From Nitrosarchaeum sp. (lineage in GTDB: Archaea; Thermoproteota; Nitrososphaeria; Nitrososphaerales; Nitrosopumilaceae): a stretch of DNA of 64,000 nucleotides. The position numbers and the translations under genes were made by a program. The notes beneath the pieces were generated by a model. That model worked only from the letters and a program-made list of their open reading frames with translations. It did not search any database and was not told the origin of the DNA. Below are positions 1-8,574 of this stretch, one piece after another. The stretch spans positions 155,632-219,631 of the forward strand of contig JAHFUM010000001.1 in the NCBI GenBank assembly GCA_023265135.1. Direction: 5' to 3'. Positions within the stretch are counted from its first letter, which is position 1; each line of letters starts with the position of its first letter.

Positions 1-1119
1 ATCAAAAGTATCTAATTCCAATTTTAATTTTTTATTTTTTATACAAAATAACATATATGGAAAACAGATGGTAACGAATACACTGGATGATAGATGTAAA
101 TTCTTTGCCATGATAGAAGATAATGATTTAATTTTTTTTCCATCCCATCTAATACGATTTAAAAGTGGCCATGAAAGATTGTATTGAGCGTATCTTATTC
201 GTTCATCGTTTTTATATAATCTAATCAGAATTTCATTAAGATAACGAAGTAATCTCCAATTTTGAGTTTTCATAATTTTTCCATAAAGCATATCAGCTTC
301 AGAAACAACTTCTAAAAGTTTTGCAAGTGAATCGTTATCTAAATTACTGGAAATAATACTAGAGTAAAATGCATCTATTTTTAATTTTGGATCAATTTGC
401 ATAGAATACAAAACGCTTCTAGCTTCATCAATCGAATTTGCTTTAAAAAACGCATTAATACCATCTTCCACATTTATGTTTTCAAATGATTTTTCAGTTT
501 GAGGATTAAATCCAGTAACAAGAGATTGTGTCAGATTAATCATTGAACGAATATCGCCTCGTGACCTATCAATTACTTTTATCATAGAACCTGAACTTAG
601 TTCCACATTTTCTTTTTTCAAAATATTTTCAAGATATATTTTCAAAAGGCGAGGAGGAATTGGCTTAAAAAATATAGTTTTAACAACTTTTTTGATACTT
701 TTCATTTTATCTGATGTATCGGAATTTGCAGCAAGTATGATGGGCACAGTGGGTTCCTTTAAGATTTCAATTAGTGCTTCTGCACCACCGTAATCCCCCC
801 TACCATGAATCCCATCAACTTCATCAATGAAAATCATAGGAATTCCAAATATGCTGATATTACCTAATACAGGTGAGAGAATTTCGTTAATTCGAGATTT
901 ACTTCTCACATCACTTGCATTCAATCCAATCATATCATATCTGAATTGTTTTGCAGAAATATATGCAATGGTAGTTTTTCCTATTCCAGGAGGACCAACT
1001 AATAAAAGCGGTTTTGTACCTTTTTTCCATTTTGTAAACCATTCAATGATTGAAGATCTGGATTCTTCATTACCAATCATGTCAGAAATATTCTGAGGTC
1101 TATATTTTTCAGACCACAT
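1..1119 (-). CDS. rfcL: Replication factor C large subunit (partial, C-terminus beyond window)
   Basis: Clamp-loader large subunit, which loads the PCNA sliding clamp onto primed DNA with RfcS. Translation from the ATG at 1119 begins MWSEKYRPQ, followed by Walker A (GPPGIGKTT), Walker B as DEVDG and a sensor-1 region (LAANS), the typical AAA+ RFC order. The frame stays open to base 1, so 373 codons are visible and the C-terminal collar and tail are missing. A TTG lies directly before the ATG. The gene starts 8 bases after the stop of the upstream unknown gene, so the two are probably co-transcribed. The small subunit is encoded far away near 25.6 kb. Confidence 0.93.
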   Translation of the reverse strand, partial: MWSEKYRPQNISDMIGNEESRSSIIEWFTKWKKGTKPLLLVGPPGIGKTTIAYISAKQFRYDMIGLNASDVRSKSRINEILSPVLGNISIFGIPMIFIDEVDGIHGRGDYGGAEALIEILKEPTVPIILAANSDTSDKMKSIKKVVKTIFFKPIPPRLLKIYLENILKKENVELSSGSMIKVIDRSRGDIRSMINLTQSLVTGFNPQTEKSFENINVEDGINAFFKANSIDEARSVLYSMQIDPKLKIDAFYSSIISSNLDNDSLAKLLEVVSEADMLYGKIMKTQNWRLLRYLNEILIRLYKNDERIRYAQYNLSWPLLNRIRWDGKKIKSLSSIMAKNLHLSSSVFVTICFPYMLFCIKNKKLKLELDTFD

Positions 1120-1127
1120 CAATTTAA

Positions 1128-2243
1128 TCACTTAGGGAGTTTGGATTCAAACTCTGACCATTTGTTTGCTTTTTGTAATTGATTGTACCAATATTGATTA
1201 TAATGTTCAACAGTTAGAAACAAAAATTCCAAAAATTCTGTATGTGAAAATCCTTCAGGTAATAATTTAAGTGCTAAACGAGCATCTTGAAGATACAAAT
1301 TACTTTTTTCTAATGTTATTTCAAATCCTTTTTTAACATCATTTGATAATAAGCTGTAATACAACGGCCAAGATGGAATTTTTACAAATCCATTTTTAAT
1401 AGAATCTTCAATTTCGTTTCCACATCCAACACCTTCTGCAGCTCTTGCCATTCCCAGATAGAAAATTTCTCCAAGAGGTCTTTCTGCTAGAGCCATATTT
1501 CTTCCAGCTGTTCCCATTACAGATCGATATTTTTTGTAAGACAAGTTCATTTCTTCTTCGGTAATCTTAGTAGGTTTTGATTTTAATTTTTCATCAAGAT
1601 ATTGACCTATTCTAGCATCTTTGAATCCTTCTTCAAATTCTTTTAGAACTTCATCACCACCTTTAGAAATTTTATCTCGAGCTAATTTCAAAATATATGG
1701 ATTCATTAGTTTGTAATCGTCTAGATATTCTAAATCTTCGTCCTTGTCTACAATTCTATCCATTGGTTCACTGAGATCAATTGCTAAAATATGACCTTCA
1801 ACAATATCTTGTCTTAATTGAGGATTTTTTTTTCCAGTATAATTTGAGGCTCCGTCAAATAACGCATTAAATACAGGAAAAGTCATTTTGACAAAATTTG
1901 AATTTAAAATACGAAACACCCTATCTTTAATTACATCTAGGCTTTCTAATTTTGATTTTATATTATTGATTTCAGAGGCTTGAAGAATGATTTCAGTGGA
2001 GCCTACTTCATTTCCAAATGCTTGTTGTGTAGAGTTTGGAGAAAGATCAGATTTAATTTCATGCAGGAGATCTCTTGCAAATCTATCTGCAAAGTTTGGA
2101 AATTCGTTTTCTGTTTCTTCTTTGTATTGAGTAAATAACTTGTAACCTTTTGATTTGAATAATCCTTGTTTCATAATTTGTTTTCCAGGTTTTGTACTCA
2201 TCAAAGATTCTTTGCTTACAACAGATTGATCTTTTCCACTCAC
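1128..2243 (-). CDS. Conserved hypothetical protein, probably co-transcribed with rfcL
   Basis: A 371-residue soluble protein that I do not recognise. No signal peptide, membrane segment, nucleotide-binding loop or metal-cysteine motif is visible. It is mostly charged and predicted helical, with short aromatic patches near the C-terminus (HYNQYWYNQL). A glycine-containing stretch near residue 270 (MARAAEGVGCGNE) might be a loop of functional interest. It lies directly upstream of rfcL with an 8-base gap, so a link to replication or repair is possible by context only. Base composition matches its neighbours, which argues for a resident lineage-specific gene. Confidence 0.75.
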   Translation of the reverse strand: MSGKDQSVVSKESLMSTKPGKQIMKQGLFKSKGYKLFTQYKEETENEFPNFADRFARDLLHEIKSDLSPNSTQQAFGNEVGSTEIILQASEINNIKSKLESLDVIKDRVFRILNSNFVKMTFPVFNALFDGASNYTGKKNPQLRQDIVEGHILAIDLSEPMDRIVDKDEDLEYLDDYKLMNPYILKLARDKISKGGDEVLKEFEEGFKDARIGQYLDEKLKSKPTKITEEEMNLSYKKYRSVMGTAGRNMALAERPLGEIFYLGMARAAEGVGCGNEIEDSIKNGFVKIPSWPLYYSLLSNDVKKGFEITLEKSNLYLQDARLALKLLPEGFSHTEFLEFLFLTVEHYNQYWYNQLQKANKWSEFESKLPK

Positions 2244-2313
2244 ATATGATGATCTGCTTTATTGTTATTTATGCTTTCAAAATTAGAAATTTCTTTCACT
2301 TAAATTACGAAGA

Positions 2314-3129
2314 ATGAAAAAGAAAGTAATGGAAGTTATTGAAATTCTTCGTGAGATTTCAAAACGGATTTATGAAAATGTAAAAGATTTGGCAGGAACG
2401 GAAGATGCCGCAGGAGATTTTGGAAGAGGTGCGGGTGGTGATATTTCACGTAATATTGACATTGTTGCTGAAAAAACAGTATTAGATTATCTTAAAGAAA
2501 TTAATTTTGATTGTATTGTTTTGGGAGAAGAATGTGGAAGAGTAGAATTGTCTAAAAATCCAAAAGGCTTTGTCATTATGGATGCAATTGATGGTTCTGC
2601 AAATGCTGTGAGAGGAGTTCCATTTTTTTGTAGTTCATTAGCATTTGCAATTGAAGAAAGATTAAGTTCTATTACAGACGGAGTAATAACAAATCTATCA
2701 AATGGGGATATGTATTGGGCAACAAAAGGCAAGGGAGCATTTTTGAATGGAGTAAAGATAAAAGTTCATGATAAAGAACCAATTTACAAAATTATTGGAA
2801 TAAACACATCAGGTGCCTCAACTAAATTAATGGCACGATTACAACCATTGTTTGAACAACATAACCACATAAGGCATTTTGGTGCAAACGCATTAGAAAT
2901 GGCCTTGTTTGCAAGAGGGTTATTAGATATTTTCATAGATTTAAGAGATAAAATCAGGATTCAAGATATAGCTGCAGGATATATCATAGTAAAGGAAGCA
3001 GGTGGGTTACTATTAGATGCAAATTTGAATCCTCTTGATGCAGATCTGAGTTACAAAACAAGGATATCGTTCATTGCGGCAGCAAATCAAAAAATCATAG
3101 ATGAAGTTATTTCACAAATAAAAAAATAA
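2314..3129 (+). CDS. Inositol monophosphatase / fructose-1,6-bisphosphatase family phosphatase
   Basis: Mg-dependent sugar or inositol phosphatase of the Li-sensitive IMPase superfamily, 271 residues, the usual family length. Visible metal-site motifs are GEECG (about residues 71-75), DAIDGSAN (about 90-97, the DPIDGT-type motif with Ala for Pro) and a late IQDIAAG motif (about 214-220, the WDxAAG type). Archaeal members often act on both inositol-1-phosphate and fructose-1,6-bisphosphate; which one applies here cannot be told. It is transcribed divergently from the gene ending its 5' end at 2243, with about 70 bases between the starts. Confidence 0.85.
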   Translation: MKKKVMEVIEILREISKRIYENVKDLAGTEDAAGDFGRGAGGDISRNIDIVAEKTVLDYLKEINFDCIVLGEECGRVELSKNPKGFVIMDAIDGSANAVRGVPFFCSSLAFAIEERLSSITDGVITNLSNGDMYWATKGKGAFLNGVKIKVHDKEPIYKIIGINTSGASTKLMARLQPLFEQHNHIRHFGANALEMALFARGLLDIFIDLRDKIRIQDIAAGYIIVKEAGGLLLDANLNPLDADLSYKTRISFIAAANQKIIDEVISQIKK

Positions 3130-3230
3130 AGTTTATTCATAAGATAATCATGAATCAGGACATATCATAAAATTTTATTGAAAAAATCAGATTTCAAACT
3201 AAATGTAGAGTGTAATAATAGGATTTTTAT

Positions 3231-4070
3231 CTATCCGTATGATTCATACTTGATTTCATAACTTCCATCTTTACGTTTTTCTTCTTTTGTAACAAATCCT
3301 TTTGGTCCCAAGTATTCAATAACTCCATCAATTGTACCTTGATATCCACAAATGTAGACTTTAGTATTTGCAGGAGTAATTTCTTCGCCAACCATTTCTT
3401 CTAAGGGGGAAACACCATTTTTGTTTGGTTTAAAGAATGATTCTACTCTGCCTACATGTCCTGCCCAAGATCGGTTAAAGAATTCTTTTGGTCTACTAAT
3501 AGCTGCCCTGTATCTAAAATGCCATTGATCTTTTCCTCTTTCAATACTCTCAAGTTCCAAATTTGTCAATAATTCTTTGTAACTAAGTTCATCAACATAA
3601 CTTGCACCATGAAAAACAATGATCTCTCTTTTATCCCCTGTATCATGTAGATGTTTAGCAAAAGCTATGAATGGTGCAAGACCTGTTCCACCTCCAACGC
3701 AAACTATTCTTCGATTATCAGGTTTGCCGTTTGGTAATTTATCATCAATTGTTAAAGCGTTACCTGTAGGATCTCCCAAATATACTTCATCACCAACATT
3801 TGTATAAAATAATTCAGATGTAACACGACCAGGTAAAGGCTTCCTTACCCATCTAATTACAAATTCAAAATAATCTCGGTTTTCAGGATGAGATGCAATT
3901 GAATATGCTCTTCGAACTATCTTTTGTTCAGAAGGTATTGGTAGCCCTATAGTTAGAAATTGACCTGTTGTATATTTTGGCATGCCATTATTTGGGACTA
4001 AACGAATAACAACAAGATCCTCTTTCAGTAAATGCATATAAGTAATTTTTGCCTTTTGCTCTATTACCAT
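3231..4070 (-). CDS. Ferredoxin-NADP reductase-like flavoprotein (paralog 1)
   Basis: FAD/NAD(P)-binding oxidoreductase of the ferredoxin-NADP reductase superfamily, 279 residues. The FAD motif RAYSIAS (about residues 54-60), the GGGTGLAPF nucleotide-binding motif (about 126-134) and a late CGYQG motif are visible. It probably moves electrons between ferredoxin and NAD(P)H. A close paralog of the same length and with the same last residues (YESYG) lies at 14818-15663. Two plant-independent ferredoxins at 26.7-27.9 kb are candidate partners. The upstream region has a TATA-like box and an inverted repeat between it and the start. Confidence 0.88.
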   Translation of the reverse strand: MVIEQKAKITYMHLLKEDLVVIRLVPNNGMPKYTTGQFLTIGLPIPSEQKIVRRAYSIASHPENRDYFEFVIRWVRKPLPGRVTSELFYTNVGDEVYLGDPTGNALTIDDKLPNGKPDNRRIVCVGGGTGLAPFIAFAKHLHDTGDKREIIVFHGASYVDELSYKELLTNLELESIERGKDQWHFRYRAAISRPKEFFNRSWAGHVGRVESFFKPNKNGVSPLEEMVGEEITPANTKVYICGYQGTIDGVIEYLGPKGFVTKEEKRKDGSYEIKYESYG

Positions 4071-4074
4071 ATAG

Positions 4075-4105
4075 AGTAATTTTTGTTACTTTGGATAAAT
4101 ATATT
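4075..4105 (-). promoter_or_regulatory. Putative promoter with inverted repeat for the flavoprotein gene
   Basis: Read on the minus strand, a TATA-like AT run (about 4093-4105) lies some 29 bases before the ATG at 4070, which fits a leaderless archaeal promoter. Between the box and the start sits the inverted repeat AGTAA-N6-TTACT (4075-4090), a position where a bound repressor would block the start site. The arms are short and AT-rich, so this is only suggestive. Confidence 0.35.
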
Positions 4106-4311
4106 TCTGTCAAATTTCAATTTTAATATCCTTTAGACAAATTAGGATCAGATTTACATATAAAAATAAAAAACTAGGTCAATAATTTGGAGAAAAGATG
4201 CTCTTAGAAGAATAGCATGTTCCTATTAATAGTTGGAAAAATGAGTTTTTTCACATTTCTTGCGCTAATAATTATCTTTTAATATTTATACTCAAAGATT
4301 TCATGATAATC

Positions 4312-4473
4312 ATGGCCAAACTAAAATGCAGTGACTATGGTTTTGAGTGTGAGTTTATAGCTGAGGGCGAAATAGAGAAAGTAATAGAAGAATTTGCAAA
4401 ACACACTGATGAAGTACATGGTATAGATTACTCAAAAGAAGCTTTAATGCAATTCATCCTTAGAAAGAAATAA
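4312..4473 (+). CDS. Small DUF1059-like protein
   Basis: A 53-residue protein starting MAKLKCSDYGFEC and ending in a basic tail. The pattern of an early KCSDYGFxC segment, a central helix (IEKVIEEFAKHTDEVHG) and a second short helix matches the small DUF1059 proteins that are common in ammonia-oxidising archaea. Function is unknown; the two cysteines could bind metal. An in-frame ATG also occurs at 4303, but the 4312 start gives the typical N-terminus. It lies alone, convergent with the GluTR-like gene. Confidence 0.78.
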   Translation: MAKLKCSDYGFECEFIAEGEIEKVIEEFAKHTDEVHGIDYSKEALMQFILRKK

Positions 4474-4511
4474 AATTTTTTGATTTCGTATTTCATTATT
4501 AAATAAAAAAA

Positions 4512-5588
4512 TTAAATGTAAATTCGTTTCATTGTTTCTACAAGAATTGGAACCTCTTTATCAATTATTTTTTCTACAGCTGGTACTATACCGGTCCTAG
4601 CTTTTACATTTTCTTCATATATCTCAGAAATTTGATCTCTAAACAATAATTTGATTCCGGGTAGTGTAGTTATTCCCTCATCAACTGTTCTAGGTTCTGA
4701 TAAATCTAAAATCAATGTACCTTTCTTTTTTTCTTCCATAACCAATCTTATTCTGTCAAAAGTAATCAAGAAATAATCAGACGTAGTTGCAACAAAGATA
4801 ATATCGTATTTATCTAATCCAGATAAAACTTCATCAAATGCAAGTGGTTTTCCACCCAATATTTTAGAAAATCCAGTTGAGCGTTCAATAGTTTTACTTG
4901 TGACGTCAAACACAAATCCTTTTTTATTAAGAGTTTTAGCAACCATTGCTGCAGGTTCACCTGTGCCAATTAATAAAATACGTTTCTTAGCATCTAAACC
5001 TGCTTTTTCATCTACAATTTTAACAGCAACATCTCCAAGAGAAATTACATCTTTACTTATTCCAGTTGTGTCTCTAACACGAGTTGCAATTCTAATTACG
5101 CTTTCAAATAGTTTATTCAAAACTAAACCCGAAACATTAATCTGTTTTGCTTGTGAAAGAGATGCTTTAATCTCATTCAATATCTCTTCTTTTCCTACAA
5201 CGAGTGAATCCAAACCACATGCTAATTTTAAAAGATTAAGATAAACGTCTGTACTTTTGTAAACCTCTAGAGTTTGATCAAAATGATCAATATCAATTTG
5301 TTCTAGTTCTGATAAAGATTGCCAAGTTTCTTTCATTTGATTTAAAATAAGAGATTTTCCTTCAGTTCTTCTTCCATCTGGAATATCTCCTGTTTCCAGA
5401 TTACTCACCGTAAATATTTCAATTCTACTAGCAGTCTGAATTATTATACACTCGGCAACACCTGGAATTTTCTTAAAAGTCTCACATGCAACTTTAAGAT
5501 CTTTGAACCTAAATCTCGACAAGGTGTGAAGCGGTATATTTTTGAATGTGACTCTTGCATTAATGACATCAAATTTTATTTCGCTCAT
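4512..5588 (-). CDS. Glutamyl-tRNA reductase-like protein, probably catalytically degenerate
   Basis: A 358-residue homolog of HemA, which makes glutamate-1-semialdehyde for tetrapyrrole synthesis. The N-terminal catalytic domain, the GLDSLVVG segment (residues 125-132), the NADPH-domain motif IGTGE (207-211) and the C-terminal dimerisation helices are all present. However, the catalytic TCNR motif reads TASR (residues 52-55), so the thioester-forming Cys is Ala, and the conserved His before the GLDS motif is Asn (118). The usual GE-Q-IL segment reads GKEEIL. The likely reading is a non-catalytic paralog, with the true HemA elsewhere. It is followed on the same transcript by nothing obvious in heme synthesis; the upstream neighbour ends 8 bases away. 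Confidence 0.85.
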   Translation of the reverse strand: MSEIKFDVINARVTFKNIPLHTLSRFRFKDLKVACETFKKIPGVAECIIIQTASRIEIFTVSNLETGDIPDGRRTEGKSLILNQMKETWQSLSELEQIDIDHFDQTLEVYKSTDVYLNLLKLACGLDSLVVGKEEILNEIKASLSQAKQINVSGLVLNKLFESVIRIATRVRDTTGISKDVISLGDVAVKIVDEKAGLDAKKRILLIGTGEPAAMVAKTLNKKGFVFDVTSKTIERSTGFSKILGGKPLAFDEVLSGLDKYDIIFVATTSDYFLITFDRIRLVMEEKKKGTLILDLSEPRTVDEGITTLPGIKLLFRDQISEIYEENVKARTGIVPAVEKIIDKEVPILVETMKRIYI

Positions 5589-5596
5589 ATCATCAT

Positions 5597-6274
5597 TTAC
5601 TCTTTAAGTTTATTCCTTCCACCTTTTGCAGTACGAAAAACATTCATTCCAATGAAATAATTTTCGTAAAGAGATTCTAAATATTCAAGTTCTTGTTGTG
5701 TTGAAACTATGTCATTTTTAGATGCATGAGGATCATTTTTTAGATTCTTTAGTTTTTGTTTAGTTTCTTCTAAAAATTTTCCTACTCCAGATTCATAGTT
5801 AGACATACCACCAAATTCTGGACTCATTACATGTTGAGGAATATATTTTGGAGTGTTATCAGTTGGGATCTCCGCTTTTCTCGTGAGCTCGTCTTGTTCT
5901 TCTGATGTAAGAATAGGTCTTGGAAACCTATCTTTTTTGGCTAGGAAAAATTCGGGTTCGTCCATTTCTCTTCTAAATATTTCCTCACCTTTTCGCTGAT
6001 TAGTAAATGGTGAGGGTTTACTTGCAGCCACTTTGACTTCTGCAGCTATTGCTTTGTATTCTGCCTCTGCTGCCGCTTCTGCTGCTGCTTTAGCAGCTGC
6101 GGCTTTTGCTAATGCTGCTTCTACTTCAGCTTCTGCTTGAGCTACTGCTGCTGCAGCTTTTACCGCTGCTTCTATTTTTTCTGATGCGACTTTTGTTACA
6201 TCATTTGGTGTAGATTCTGATGTTGAAACTTCAGGTGTTGTTTCTGCTTTAGATTCCTTACTTTCTTCAGACAT
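5597..6274 (-). CDS. Alanine-rich coiled-coil hypothetical protein
   Basis: A 225-residue protein of unknown function. Residues 1-30 are acidic and Ser/Thr-rich, residues about 30-85 form a long Ala/Glu/Lys helix typical of a coiled coil, and the C-terminal part (about 95-225) is a charged region with a possible globular fold and a helix pair near 165-210. No signal peptide or membrane segment is seen. It stands 8 bases upstream of the degenerate GluTR-like gene on the same strand, so the two are probably co-expressed and could be partners. Confidence 0.7.
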   Translation of the reverse strand: MSEESKESKAETTPEVSTSESTPNDVTKVASEKIEAAVKAAAAVAQAEAEVEAALAKAAAAKAAAEAAAEAEYKAIAAEVKVAASKPSPFTNQRKGEEIFRREMDEPEFFLAKKDRFPRPILTSEEQDELTRKAEIPTDNTPKYIPQHVMSPEFGGMSNYESGVGKFLEETKQKLKNLKNDPHASKNDIVSTQQELEYLESLYENYFIGMNVFRTAKGGRNKLKE

Positions 6275-6479
6275 CAGAATTTACTAAAATTCCCTGAATT
6301 TTAATATTCTTGTAAGAGAAACTTAAAAAGATTAACTTTCAAGAGCCAAACTTACCATAATTCAGAATATTTGTATATAGAGGCAGGTATAATTGTCAAT
6401 TCTTAATATTATTCAAAATAAAAGCGATTTAAATCGATCAGAAGATAAAATTGTAGTAATAATCAGATAAGATAAAAGG

Positions 6480-6554
6480 CGCCCTTGGCGGGATTTGAAC
6501 ACGCGTCTCAACCGTGACAGGGTCGAATTCTAGACCGGACTATACTACAAGGGC
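6480..6554 (-). tRNA. tRNA-Asp (GTC)
   Basis: On the minus strand the acceptor stem GCCCTTG pairs with CAAGGGC. The anticodon loop is CTGTCAC with anticodon GTC, and the T arm carries GTTCAAATC. No intron is seen and no CCA is encoded. It faces tRNA-Lys across about 100 bases. Confidence 0.95.
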
Positions 6555-6651
6555 ATGAATTGTTTCAAACAAATTGCTAGATTAAAAGTTTCTGTAAGAG
6601 TAAAAAAATTTTGTAAAAGACTAAATTATACACGTCAAGCATTTTTGTCAG

Positions 6652-6725
6652 GGGTCTATGGCGCAGCCAGGTAGCGCACCGGACTTTTAATCCGGTTGTC
6701 GTGGGTCCGAATCCCACTAGACCCG
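6652..6725 (+). tRNA. tRNA-Lys (TTT)
   Basis: Acceptor stem GGGTCTA pairs with TAGACCC, the anticodon stem CCGGA/TCCGG encloses a loop with anticodon TTT, and the T arm is GGGTCCGAATCCC. Intron-less, 74 bases, no encoded CCA. It ends 3 bases before the convergent argH stop. Confidence 0.95.
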
Positions 6726-6728
6726 CTC

Positions 6729-8189
6729 CTATTTTATCACTTCAATAATTTTGTTGGATAGATTATCTAATGTATTTGAGATATCGTTATCTCTTTTTGT
6801 TACACTGATTCTATAGTTGTTAATTTTTTTCATGCGATCTTCAATCATTCTCTTCTGTTCATCATATCCAGAAGAACCAAAAGATTTTCTTTCTTTTAGA
6901 GAGGAAGTAATTGTAGTAGATTGAATAATTTTCATTATTAGATCTGGATTAATTTTTGTCTCTTGAGCGATTTTTGAAATTTCTTTCATGCTGAGTTTAT
7001 TCAATGATTTGTTTGAATGATGTGCTATCTGTACTAAAGCTCCCGAAATTTTATGAGTTGTCCTAAACGGTATCCCATTCTGAACTAACTTTTCTGCAAT
7101 ATCAAGTGCAATAAGATAACTAGATTCAGCTGCCTTTTTCATTTTCTTTTCATTGATATTTAATGTTAGAAGAATTGATTTTAAAATAACTAATGCACTA
7201 ATTGAAATTTTAGATGTTGACCAGATAGATGATTTGATTTGTTGTAGATCACGTCCATATCCTGAAGCTAGGCCTTTGATTGTACTTAAAATTGCAGTAA
7301 GATTTCCAATCACTTCTGAAGTTTTTCCTCTAGTTAATTCTAAGATGTCAGGGTTTTTCTTTTGTGGCATTACGCTTGATGGAGATGTAAATTCGTCAGC
7401 TAATTCTATAAAGGAAAATTCAGTTGTAGACCAAATCACAAAATCTTCTGAAATTCTGCTGAGATTAGTCATCAGAATTGCTATCATTGCAACATATTCC
7501 GCAACAAAATCACGTGTACTTGTTGCATCGAGAGAATTCTCAATTACACCATCAAATCCCAACATTTTTGCAGTACTATGTCGATCAATTGGAATACTAG
7601 TTCCACCGACAGGTCCTGCTCCTAAAGGACTTTGATTAACATGATTAAAGGTGGTATAAAGACGATCAAAGTCTCTAAACAATACATCTGCCTGAGCTAA
7701 TAGATAATGTGAAAACAAGCCTACCTGAGCTTGTTGTAAATGAGTATAAAGTGGCATTATTGTTTTTTGATGATTTTTTGCCAGAGATACAAGTGCTTCA
7801 ATTGTATCTAGTAAACAATTACATATAATATTAATATCATCACGAATCTTCATTCGAATATCTAAAGCAACCTGATCATTTCGTGATCTTGCAGTGTGCA
7901 TTTTTCCGCCACTTATCATACCTGCTTTTTTGATTACAAGAGTTTCAATTAATTCATGAATATCTTCTGCTCCAGAAAAGACTTCGAATTTTTCATTTTT
8001 CAAAGATTCTAATGCAGAAAGAATTTTTTTTGCATCATTTTTTGTAATGATCTGGTTTTCATATAACATAAGAGCATGAGCTTGACTTCCAAGAATATCA
8101 TAAAGTGCTATTTGAGAATCATCATTTATTGATGAAACATAATCTAAAGTAATATCACTCAAATCAGTACCAAGACGTGAACGATACAT
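6729..8189 (-). CDS. argH: Argininosuccinate lyase
   Basis: Last step of arginine synthesis: argininosuccinate to arginine plus fumarate. The 486-residue protein has the family signature GSSVMPQKKNPD (about residues 271-282) and the early active-site region with HTARSRNDQV. Length is as expected for the aspartase/fumarase superfamily member. It reads towards tRNA-Lys and is divergent from the Fe-S assembly factor gene at 8239. Arginine made here is a possible source for agmatine or other guanidino compounds handled at 60.4 kb. Confidence 0.95.
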   Translation of the reverse strand: MYRSRLGTDLSDITLDYVSSINDDSQIALYDILGSQAHALMLYENQIITKNDAKKILSALESLKNEKFEVFSGAEDIHELIETLVIKKAGMISGGKMHTARSRNDQVALDIRMKIRDDINIICNCLLDTIEALVSLAKNHQKTIMPLYTHLQQAQVGLFSHYLLAQADVLFRDFDRLYTTFNHVNQSPLGAGPVGGTSIPIDRHSTAKMLGFDGVIENSLDATSTRDFVAEYVAMIAILMTNLSRISEDFVIWSTTEFSFIELADEFTSPSSVMPQKKNPDILELTRGKTSEVIGNLTAILSTIKGLASGYGRDLQQIKSSIWSTSKISISALVILKSILLTLNINEKKMKKAAESSYLIALDIAEKLVQNGIPFRTTHKISGALVQIAHHSNKSLNKLSMKEISKIAQETKINPDLIMKIIQSTTITSSLKERKSFGSSGYDEQKRMIEDRMKKINNYRISVTKRDNDISNTLDNLSNKIIEVIK

Positions 8190-8238
8190 TACTTATGGTT
8201 CTAGAATAGTTATATATAGCATCGACGCTTTTTTCGAC

Positions 8239-8574
8239 ATGAGTCTAGATATCAAACAACTTAGAGTAAAAATTTTTGATGAGTTATCAAAAATTGTAGA
8301 TCCTGAAATCAATACGTCGATTACGGATTTAGAATTAATTGATGAAGTTGATATCAATAACAATAATGTCAAAGTAGATTTGCATTTAACTAGCCCATTT
8401 TGTCCTGCAGTTTTTGGATTTAAGATTTGTCAAGATATTCATGATAATCTTTTGAAAGTAAATGGAATCGATGATGTTAAAGTAAATGTCTCAAATCATT
8501 TTATGGCAGAACAAATTAACAACCAGGTAAATAATAGCCCTAATTCTAAAAAAAAATTAGCTTCTAAATCCTAG
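8239..8574 (+). CDS. MIP18/DUF59 family iron-sulfur assembly factor
   Basis: A 111-residue protein with the MIP18 fold pattern: an N-terminal helix, the IVDPEINTSITDLELI segment (about residues 18-33) and a single conserved Cys in SPFCPA (about 56-61). The family helps load Fe-S clusters on target proteins. The next gene, convergent and overlapping by 18 bases, is the Fe-S subunit of succinate dehydrogenase. The C-terminus is a polar Asn/Lys-rich tail. Confidence 0.85.
   Translation: MSLDIKQLRVKIFDELSKIVDPEINTSITDLELIDEVDINNNNVKVDLHLTSPFCPAVFGFKICQDIHDNLLKVNGIDDVKVNVSNHFMAEQINNQVNNSPNSKKKLASKS

Noticed and set aside
6425..6436. Palindrome CGATTTAAATCG near tRNA-Asp
   Set aside because: Only 12 bases, built around a TTTAAA core that is common in promoters here; no gene start is suitably placed.
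7153..7635. A 160-codon frame antisense to argH
   Set aside because: Complement of a clear argininosuccinate lyase gene, with no domain signal.
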